64,000 bases of DNA, from positions 1-64,000 of the forward strand of contig NW_027480547.1 of NCBI RefSeq assembly GCF_051401765.1, in the 5' to 3' direction. The DNA is from Calliopsis andreniformis. Taxonomy: Eukaryota > Arthropoda > Insecta > Hymenoptera > Andrenidae. Under the pieces are notes generated by a model. It made no database searches. It was not told where the DNA came from and saw nothing but the letters and a program-made list of their open reading frames with translations. How positions within the stretch are numbered: the first letter of the stretch is position 1; the number at the start of each line of letters is the position of its first letter. Of the stretch, positions 51,561 through 61,806 are shown piece after piece. The translations under genes were made by a program, and so were the position numbers.

Positions 51561-52330
51561 GGATTCAGAATTGAGGATTGAGTGTTGGGTATTGAGTATT
51601 GAGCATTGAGGACGGAGGATTGAGAATTGAGTATTGAGGATTGAGGATTGAGGATTGAGGATTAAGTATTGAGGATTGAGGATTGAGGATTGAGGATTGA
51701 GGATTAAGTATTGAGGATTGAAGGTTGATTACTGAGGATTGACGATTGAATATTGAGGACTGGGTGTTGAGGATAGAGTGTTGAGAATTGATGTTTGAGG
51801 ACTAACATTTGAAGATTGATGGTTGAGGATTGAGTATTGAAGACTGAGAATTGAGGATATTCTACTGATGATTGAGGATTGCGAATTGAGGGTTGAGGAT
51901 TAATGGCTGAGACTGTGGGTTGAGGATTGAGCGTTGAGGATTGAGGATTGAGGATTCAGGATTGCGGATTGAGGATTGAGGATTGACGGTTGATGGTTGA
52001 GGATTGAGGATCGAGGATTGAGCATTGAATATTGAGGATTGAGGTTTGCGGACGGAGGATTGAGGATTGAGGGTTGTGGATTGAGGATTGAGTATTGAGA
52101 ATTGAGGATTGAGGGTTGGGTATTGAGTATTGAGCATTGAGGATTGAGGGTTGAGGATTGAGGACGGCGGATTGAGGATAGAGGATTGAGGATTGAGGAT
52201 TGAGGATTGAGGATTGAGGATTGAGGATTGAGTGCTGAATATTGAGGATTGAATGTTGAGGACTCAGGATTGACGATTGAATATTGAGGACTGGGTGTTG
52301 AAGATAGAGCGTTGACACTTGACGTTTGAG
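51561..52330 (+). repeat. A-type segment
   Basis: The A landmark with CTACTGATG lies near 51859, followed by the ACTGTGGGTTGAGG context and units resembling 56.2-56.4 kb. Local order is partly scrambled relative to other A copies (for example AATGGCTGAGACTG near 51902). No gene is present. Confidence 0.7.
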
Positions 52331-54545
52331 GACTAAGATTTGAAGAAAGAAGATAGAGGATTTGGTATTGAAGACTGAGGACAGAGGGTTGGGGACTGAG
52401 TATTGAGGATTGAGGATTGAGGATTGATGGTTGAGGATTGAGGATTGAGGATTGAGGATTGTGGATTGAGGATTGAGGATTGAGGATTGAGGATTGAGGT
52501 TTGTGGACTGAGGACTGAGGAGTGAGGATTGAGGATTGAGGATTGAAGATTGAGGATTGGGTATTGAGGATTGAACATTGAGGATTGAGGATTGAGTATT
52601 GAGGATTGAGGATTGAGGATTGAAGATTGAATATTGATGATTGAACATTCAGGATCGAGGATTGAGGGTTGTGAATCGAGGACGAGGACTGAGGGTTGAG
52701 TATTGATGTTTGAGGTCTGAGGATTGAGGATTGAGGATTGAGGATTGAGGAACGAGAATTGAGGATTGGGGATTGAGGGCTGAGTATTGACGATTGAGTA
52801 TTGAAGATTAGGGATTGATTACTGAGGATTGAGGATTGAGGATTGAGGATTGAGGATTGAGGTTTGAGGATTGAAGATTGAGGATTGAGGATTGAGTGTT
52901 GTGGATTGAGTACGAGGACTCAGGGTTGAGTATTGATGTTTGAGTTCTGAGGATTGAGGATTGAGGATTGAGAATTGAGGATTGAGGATTGAGGATTGAA
53001 GATTGAGGATTGGGTATTGAGGATTGAAGATTGAGGATTGAGGATTGAGGGTTGTGGATAGAGGACGAGGACTGAGGGCTGAATATTGATGTTTGAGGTC
53101 TGAGGATTGTGGATTGAGTATTGAGGGTTGAAGGTTGCGGATTGAGAATTGAGGATTGAGGATTGAGGATTGGGGACTGAGGATTGAAGATTGAGGTTTG
53201 AGGATTGAGGATTGAGGATTGACGCTTGAGGATTGAGGATTCGGGATGGAGGATAGAAGAGAGAGGACTGAGTATTGGGGATTGAAGAATGAGGATTGAG
53301 GATTGAGGATTGAGGATTGAGGATTGAAGACTGAGTATAGAGGATTGAGAATTGAGGATTGAGGATTGAAGATTGAGTATTGAGGATTGAAGATTGAGGA
53401 TTCAGGATTGAGGATTGAAGATTGAGTATTGAGGATCGAATATTGAGTATTGAGGATTGAAGATAGAGGATTGAGGATTGAGGGTTGAGGATTGAGGACG
53501 AGGACTGACTGTTGAGGATTGAGGTCTGAGGATTGAGGATTCAGGATTGAGGACTGAGGATTGAGGATTGAGGTTTGAGCATTGAGGATTGAAGATCGAG
53601 GACTGGGGATTGAGGATTGAAGATGGAGGATTAAGGATTGAGGATTGGGGATTGAGGATCTAGGATTTGAGATCGATTATTGAGGATTGAATATTGACGA
53701 TTGAGGATTGAGGGTTGAGAATTGAGAATTGAGGATGAGGACTGAGGGTTTAGGATTGAGGATTGAGGAACGAGAATTGAGGATTGGGGATTGAGGGCTG
53801 AGTATTGACGATTGAGTATTGAAGATTAGGGATTGATTACTGGGGATTGAGGATTGAGGATTGAGGATTGAGGATTGAGGTTTGAGGATTGAAGATTGAG
53901 GATGGAGGATTGAGTGTTGTGGATTGAGTACGAGGACTCAGGGTTGAGTATTGATGTTTGAGTCCTGAGGATTGAGGATTGAGGATTGAGAATTGAGGAT
54001 ATTCTATTGAGGATTGAAAATTGAGGATTGAGGATTGAGGATTGAGGATAGAGGATTGAGGATTGAACATAGAGTATTGAGGATTGAGCATTGAGGATTG
54101 AGTGTTGAGGATTGAATATTGAGGATTGAGAATTGATAATTGAGGATTGATGATTGAGGATTGAGGATTGAGGACCGAGGGTTGAGGATTGAGGATTGAA
54201 GATTGAGTATTGAGGATTGAAGATTGAGGATTGAGGATTGTGGATTGAGCTTTGAGGACTGAAGGTTGAGGTTTCGGGCTGAGTGTTGAGGGTTGAGTGA
54301 TGAGAATTGATGTTCGTTGATAGAGATTTGAAGATTGCAGATTGAGTATTGTGTATTGAGACCTGTGAATTGAGGATATTCTATTGAGGTTTGAGGATTG
54401 ACAACTGATTGTTAAGGACTGAGGGCTGAAGGTTGAGGATTCAGGATTGAGGATTCAGGATTGAGGTTTGAGGACTGAGGATTGAGGATTGAGGTTTGAG
54501 GACTGAGAACTGAGGATCGAGGATTGAGAGTTGAGGATTGAGGAT
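52331..54545 (+). repeat. B-type inset within the right-hand A domain
   Basis: 52652-52760 matches the first roughly 110 bases of the window. 53430-53760 matches 1110-1440 and 43085-43415 (offset 10339 from the latter), including GACGAGGACTGACTG and GATCTAGGATTTGAG. About 54.24-54.5 kb matches 36.49-36.75 kb, 31.17 kb and 26.06 kb, including TTTCGGGCTGAG. It then returns to A-type order near 54545. It shows that the B to A arrangement recurs a third time. Confidence 0.8.
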
Positions 54546-57500
54546 TGAGGATTGAAGATTGAGGATTGGTGGTTGAGTATTGAAGATTGAGGATTGGGAA
54601 TTGATGATTGAGAATTGAGGATTGGGGATTGAGGATTGAGCATTGAATATTGAGGATTGAGGTTTGAGGACGGAGGATTGAGGATTGAGGATTGAGGATT
54701 GAGGATTGAGGATTGCTGTTAGAGGTTAGAGAACTGAGGATTGAGGATCTAGGATTGAGGATTGAGCATTGTGGGCTGAGTATTGAGGATTGAAGGTTGA
54801 GGACTGAGTATTGACGATTGAATATTGAGGACTGGGTGTTGTGGATAGAGTGTTTAGAATTGATGTTTGAGGACTAAGGTTTGAAAATTGAAGATTGAGG
54901 ATTGAGTATTGAAGACTGAGAATTGAGGGTATTCTACTGATGATTGAGGATTGAGGATTGAGGATTGAGGATTGATGGTTGAGACTGTGGGTTGAGGATT
55001 GCGCGTTGAGGATTGAGGATTGAAGGTTGAGGATTGAGGATTGATGGTGAAGATTCAGGTGTGAGAATTGAGGATGGAGGAATGAGGACTGAGGTTTGAG
55101 AATTGAGGATAGACAATTCAATTTTGGGGATTGAGGATTGAGGATTGAGGATTGAGGATTGAGGGCTGATTACTGCGGGCTGAGGGTTGAGGATTGAGGA
55201 TTGGGGATTGAGGATTGAAGATTGAGGATTGAGGATTGAGTATTGAAGACTGAGGACAGAGGCTTGAGGACTGAGTATTGAGGATTGAGTATTGAGGATT
55301 GATGGTTGAGGATTGAGAATTGAGGATTGAAGATTGAGGATTGAGGATTGAGGATTGAGCACTGAGGATTGAGGATTGAGGATTGAGTATTGAGGATTGA
55401 GGATTGAGGATTGAGGATTGAGGATTTTGGATTGAGGATTGAGGATAGAGGATTGAGGATTGAGGATTGAGGATTGAGGATTGAGGATTGAGGATTGTGG
55501 ATTGAGGATTGAGGATTGAGAATTGTGGATAGAGGATTGAGGATTGAGGATTGAGGATTGAGGATTGAGGATTGAGGATTGTGGATTGAGGATTGAGGAT
55601 TGAGAATTGTGGATTGAGGACAGAGGCTTGAGGACTGAGTATTGAGGATTGAGTATTGAGGATTGATGGTTGAGGATTGAGAATTGAGGATTGAAGATTG
55701 AGGATTGAGGATTGAGGATTGAGCATTGAGGATTGAGGATTGAGGATTGAGGATTGAGGATTGAGGATTGAGGATTGAGGATTGAGGATTTTGGATTGAG
55801 GATTGAGGATTGAGGATTGAGGATTGAGGATTTAGGATTGAGTATTGAGGATTGAGGATTGAGGATTGAGGATTGAGGATTGAAGACTGAGAATTGAGAA
55901 TTGATGATTGAGGATTGAGGATTGAGGATTGAGGGTTGAGCATTGAATATTGAGGACTGAAGATTGAGGACGGAGGATTGAGGATTGAGATTGTGGATTG
56001 AGGATTGAGGATTGAGGATTGAGGATTGAGGATTGAGGATTGAGGTCTGAGTGTTGAGGATTGAAGGTTGAGGACTGAGGATTGACGATTGAATATTGAG
56101 GACTGGGTGTTGAGGATAGAGTGTTGAGAATTGATGTTTGAGGACTAAGATTTGAAGATTGATGGTTGAGGATTGAGTATTGAAGGCTGAGAATTGAGGA
56201 TATTCTACTGATGATTGAGGATTGCGAATTGAGGGTTGAGGATGAATGGTTGAGACTGTGGGTTGAGGATTGAGCGTTGAGGATTGAGGATTGAGGATTC
56301 AGGATTGCGGATTGAGGATTGAGGATTGACGATTGATGGTTGAGGATTGAGGATCGAGGATTGAGCATTGAATATTGAGGATTGAGTATTGAGGATTCAG
56401 GATTGAGGATTGAGGATTGAGGATTGAGGATTGAGGGCTGAGTATTGAGGATTGAAAGTTGAGGATTGAGGATTGACGGTTGAATATTGAGGACTGGGTG
56501 TTGAGGATAGAGTGTTGAGAATTGATGTTTGTGGACTAAGATTTGAAGATTGAAGATTGAGGATTGATGTCGAAGATTGTGGTTGGAGAATTGAGGATGG
56601 AGGGTTGAGGACTGAGGTTTGAGAATTGAGGATTGACAATTCAATTATGGGGATTGAGAATTGAGGATTGTGTATTGAGGATTGAGGATTGAGGATTGAT
56701 GATTGAGGGTTGGGGATTGAGGATTGAGGATTGAGGATTGAGGATTGAGGATTGAGGATCGAGGATTTTGGATTGAAGATTGAGGATTGAGGATTGAGCA
56801 TTGAAGATTGAGGGTTGAGTATTGAGGATTGAAGGTTGTGGACTGAGGATAGATGATTGAATATTGAGGACTGAGTGTTGAGGATAGAGTGTTGAGAATT
56901 GATGTTTGAGTACTAAGATTTGATGATTGAAGGTTGAGGATTGAGTATTGAAAACTGAGAACTGAGGCTTTCCTCTTGAGTATTGAGAATTGAGAATTGG
57001 GGTTGAGGATTAAGGGTTGAGGATTGACGGTTGAGGTGTGAGGATAGACGATCGAGGATTGTAGATTGAGGACTGAGGCTTGAGGATTGAGGTTTGAGGA
57101 TTGAGGATTCAGGATTGCGGATTGAAGATTGAGGATTGAGGATTGAGGATTGAGGATTGAGGATTGAGGATTGAGGATTGAGGATTTAGGATTGAGGATT
57201 GAAGATTGAGGATTGATGGTTGAATACTGAAGATTGAGGATTGGGAATTGATGATTGAGAATTGAGGATTGGGGATTGAGGATTGAGCATTGAATATTGA
57301 GGATTGAGGTTTGAGGACGGAGGATTGAGGATTGAGGATTGAGGATTGACGATTGAGGATTGAGGATTGACGATTGAGGATTTAGGATTGAGGATTTTGG
57401 ATTGAGGATTGAGCATTGAGGATTGAGGATTTAGGATTGAGTATTGAGGATTGAGGATTGAGGATTGAAGACTGAGAATTGAGAATTGATGATTGAGGAT

Positions 57501-58469
57501 TGAGGATTGAGGATTGAGGGTTGAGCATTGAATATTGAGGACTGAAGATTCAGGACGGAGGATTGAGGATTGAGGATTGTCGATTGAGGATTGAGGATTC
57601 AGAATTGAGGATTGAGTGTTGGGTATTGAGTATTGAACATTGAGGACGGAGGATTGAGAATTGAGTATTGAGGATTGATGATTGAGGATTGAGGATTGAG
57701 GATTGAGGATTGAGGATTGAGGATTGAGGATTGAGTATTGAGGATTCAGGATTGAGGATTGAGGATTGAGGATTGAGGATTGAGGGCTGAGTATTGAGGA
57801 TTGAAGGTTGAGGGTTGAGGATTGACGATTGAATATTGAGGACTGGGTGTTGAGGATAGAGTGTTGAGAATTGATGTTTGTGGACTAAGATTCCAAGATT
57901 GAAGATTGAGGATTGATGTTGGAGAATGTGGTTTGAGAATTGAGGATGGAGGGTTGAGGACTGAGGTTTGAGAATTAAGGATTGACAATTCAATTATGGG
58001 GATTGAGAATTGAGGATTGTGTATTGAGGATTGAGGATTGAGGATTGATGATTGAGGATTGACGATTGAGGATTGAGGATTGAGGTTAGAGGTTAGAGAA
58101 CTGAGGATTGAGGATTGAGGATTGAGGATTGAACATTGAGGGCTGAGTATTGAGGATTGAAGGTTGAGGACTGAGGATTGACGATTGAATATTGAGGACT
58201 GGGTGTTGTGGATAGAGTGTTGAGAATTGATGCTTGAGGACTAAGATTTGAAAATTGAAGATTGAGGATTGAGTATTGAAGACTGAGAATTGAGGATATT
58301 CTACTGATGATTGAGGACTGAGGATTGAGGATTGAGGATTGAGGATTGAGGATTTTGTATTGAGGATTGATGATTGAGGGTTGGGGATTGAGTATTGAGG
58401 ACTGATGATTGAGGATTGAGGATTCAGGATTGAGGGCTGATTACTGAGGGTTGAGGGTTGAGGGTTGAG
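54546..58469 (+). repeat. A-type segment with local expansions
   Basis: 54.55-55.12 kb matches 44.05-44.62 kb (offset 10498-10505) and 2.08-2.65 kb. 57.4-58.0 kb matches 44.9-45.5 kb (offset 12503) and 2.9-3.45 kb. Between them, 55.13-55.85 kb is rich in near-consensus runs and short local duplications. The TTTTCCTCTT-type module occurs at 56894-56981. No gene is present. Confidence 0.8.
55484..55625 (+). repeat. 84-bp local tandem duplication (twelve heptads)
   Basis: The variant pair TTGTGGATTG followed by GAATTGTGGAT is seen around 55495-55530 and again around 55579-55614. The GAATTGTGGAT units at 55520 and 55604 are 84 bp apart. The surrounding units are mostly consensus, so exact edges cannot be fixed. 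Confidence 0.75.
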
Positions 58470-61400
58470 GATTGAGGATTGAGTATTGAAGACTGAGAAT
58501 TGAGGATATTCTACTGATGATTGAGGATTGAGGATTGAGTATTGAGGATTGAGGATTGAGGATTGAGGATTGAGGATTTTGGATTGAGGATTGATGATTG
58601 AGGGTTGGGGATTGAGTATTGAGAACTGATGATTGAGGATTGAGGATTCAGGATTGAGGGCTGATTACTGAGGGTTGAGGGTTGAGGGTTGAGGATTGAG
58701 GATTGAGTATTGAAGACTGAGGACAGAGGGTTGAGGACTGAGTATTGAGGATTGAGGACTGAGGATTGAGGATTGATGGTTGAGGATTGAGGATTGAAGA
58801 TTGAGGATTCAGGATCGAGGATTGAGTATTGTATACTGATAGTTGAGGATTGAGTGTTGTGAATTGAGGATTGATCATTCATTATTGAGGACTGAAGCTT
58901 GAGGAATGTGGATTGAGGATTGAGGATTGAGGATTGAGGACTGAGGGCTGAGGATTGAGGTTTGAGAATTGAGGATTGACAATTGAATATTGAGGATTGT
59001 GGCTTGATGACTGAGGATTGAGGATTGAGGTTTCAGGATTGAGAATTGAGGATTGAGGATTGAGGACGGAGGATTGAGGATTGAGTATTGAGGATTGAGT
59101 GCTGAGGATTGAAGGTTGAGGACTGAGGATTGACGATTGAATATTGAGGACTGGGTGTTGAGGATAGAGTGTTGAGAATTGATGTTTGAGGACTAAGATT
59201 TGAAGATTGAAGGTTGAGGATTGAGTATTGAAGACTGAGAATTGAGGATATTCTACTGATGATTGAGGATTGCGAATTGAGGGTTGAGGATTAATGGTTG
59301 AGACTGTGGGTTGAGGATTGAGCATTGAGGATTGAGGATTGAGGATTGAGGATTGAGGATTGAGGATTGATGGTTGAGGATTGAGGATTGAAGATTGAGG
59401 ATTCAGGATCGAGTATTGAGTATTGTATACTGATAGTTGAGGTTTGAGTGTTGTGAATTGAGGATTGATCATTGATTATTGAGGACTGAAGTTTGAGGAA
59501 TGAGGATTGAGGATTGAGGGTTGAGGATTGAGGACTGAGGGCTGAGGATTGAGGTTTGAGAATTGAGGATTGACAATTGAATATTGAGGATTGTGGCTTG
59601 ATGACTGAGGATTGAGGATTGAGGATTCAGGATTGAGAATTGAGGATTGAGGATTGAGGACGGAGGATTGAGGATTGAGTATTGAGGATTGAGGATTGAG
59701 CACTGTGGGCTGAGTATTGAGGATTGAAGGTTGAGGACTGAGGATTGACGATTGAATATTGAGGATTGGGTGTTGTGGATAGAGTGTTTAGAATTGATGT
59801 TTGAGGACTAAGATTTGAAAATTGACGATTGAGGATTGAGTATTGAAGACTGAGAATTGAGGATATTCTACTGATGATTGAGGATTGAGGATTGAGGATT
59901 GAGGATTAAGGATTGAGGATTGAGGATTGAGGATTGAGGATTTTGGATTTAGGATTGATGATTGAGGGTTGGGGATTGAGTATTGAGGACAGATGATTGA
60001 GGATTGAGGATTGAGGATTGAGGATTGAGGATTGAGGGCTGATTACTGAGGGTTGAGGGTTGAGGGTTGAGGATTGAGGATTGAGTATTGAAGACTGAGG
60101 ACAGAGGGTTGAGGACTGAGTATTGAAGATTGAGGGTTGAGGATTGAGGATTGATTGTTGAGGATTGAGGATTGAAGATTGAGGATTCAGGATCGAGGAT
60201 TGAGTATTGTATACTGATAGTTGAGGATTGAGTGTTGTGACTTGAGGATTGATCATAGATTATTGAGGACTGAAGATTGAGGAATGAGGATTGAGGATTG
60301 AGGATTGAGGATTGAGGACTGAGGGCTGAGGATTGAGGTTTGAGAATTGAGGATTGACAATTGAATATTGAGGATAGTGGCATGTTGACCGAGGATTGAG
60401 GATTGAGGATTCAGGATTGAGAATTGAGGATTGAGGGTTGAGAACGGAGGATTGAGGATTGAGTATTGAGGATTGAGGACTGAGGATTGGGGATTGAGGA
60501 TTAAGGATTGAGGATTGAGGATTGAGGATTAAGCATTGAGGATTGAGGATTGAGGATTGAGGTCTGAGTGTTGAGGATTGAAGGTTGAGGACTGAGGATT
60601 GACGATTGAATATTGAGGACTGGGTGTTGAGGATAGAGTGTTGAGAATTGATGTTTGAGGACTAAGATATGAAGATTGAAGGTTGAGGATTGAGTATTGA
60701 AGACTGAGAATTGAGGATATTCTGCTGATGATTGAGGATTGCGAATTGAGGGTTGAGGATTAATGGTTGAGACTGTGGGTTGAGGATTGAGCGTTGAGGA
60801 TTGAGGATTGAGGATTGAGGATTGAGGATTGAGGATTGAGGATTGAGGATTGAGGATTTTGGATTGAAGATTGAGGATTGAGGATTGAGCATTGAGGATT
60901 GAGGGTTGAGTATTGAGGACTGAAGGTTGTGGACTGAGGATCGATGATTGAATATTGAGGACTGAGTGTTGAGGATAGAGTGTTGAGAATTGAGGATTGA
61001 GGATTGAGGATTGACGATTGAGGATTGAGGATTGAGGATTTTGGATTGAGGATTGAGCATTGAGGATTGAGGATTTAGGATTGAGTATTGAGGATTGAGG
61101 ATTGAGGATTGAAGACTGAGAATTGAGAATTGATGATTGAGGATTGAGGATTGAGGTTTGAGGGTTGAGCATTGAATATTGAGGACTGAAGATTGAGGAC
61201 GGAGGATTGAGGATTGAGGATTGTCGATTGAGGATTGAGGATTGTCGATTGAGGATTGAGGATTCAGAATTGAGGATTGAGTGTTGGGTATTGAGTATTG
61301 AACATTGAGGACGGAGGATTGAGAATTGAGTATTGAGGATTGAGGATTGAGGATTGAGGATTGAGGATTGAGGATTGAGGATTGAGGATTGAGGATTGAT

Positions 61401-61806
61401 GATTGAGGGTTGGGGATTGAGTATTGAGGATTGAGGATTGAGGATTGAGGATTGAGGATTGATGATTGAGGATTGAAGATTGAGGATTGATGATTGAGTA
61501 TTGAAGATAGAGGATTGGGAATGGATGATTGAGAATTGAGGATTGGGGATTGAGGATTGAGCATTGAATATTGAGGATTGAGGTTTGAAGACGGAGGATT
61601 GAGGATTGAGGATTGAGGATTGAGGATTGAGGTTAGAGGTTAGAGAGCTGAGGATTGAGGATTGAGGATTGAGGATTGAGCATTGAGGGCTGAGTATTGA
61701 GGATTGAAGGTTGAGGACTGAGGATTGACGATTGAATATTGAGGACTGGGTGTTGTGGATAGAGTGTTGAGAATTGATGTTTGAGGACTAAGGTTTGAAA
61801 ATTGAA
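58470..61806 (+). repeat. 3337-bp tandem duplication, copy 1
   Basis: The block is followed by a second copy at offset 3337. No differences were noticed over the first roughly 2.08 kb of overlap. Its left edge at 58470-58498 is a visible hybrid: the left side has the tandem GGGTTGA context and the right side has the ATATTCT-ACTGATG context. In other copies these two contexts are separate and share only a stretch of about 28 bp. Landmarks lie near 58506, 59249, 59865 and 60716. Confidence 0.92.
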
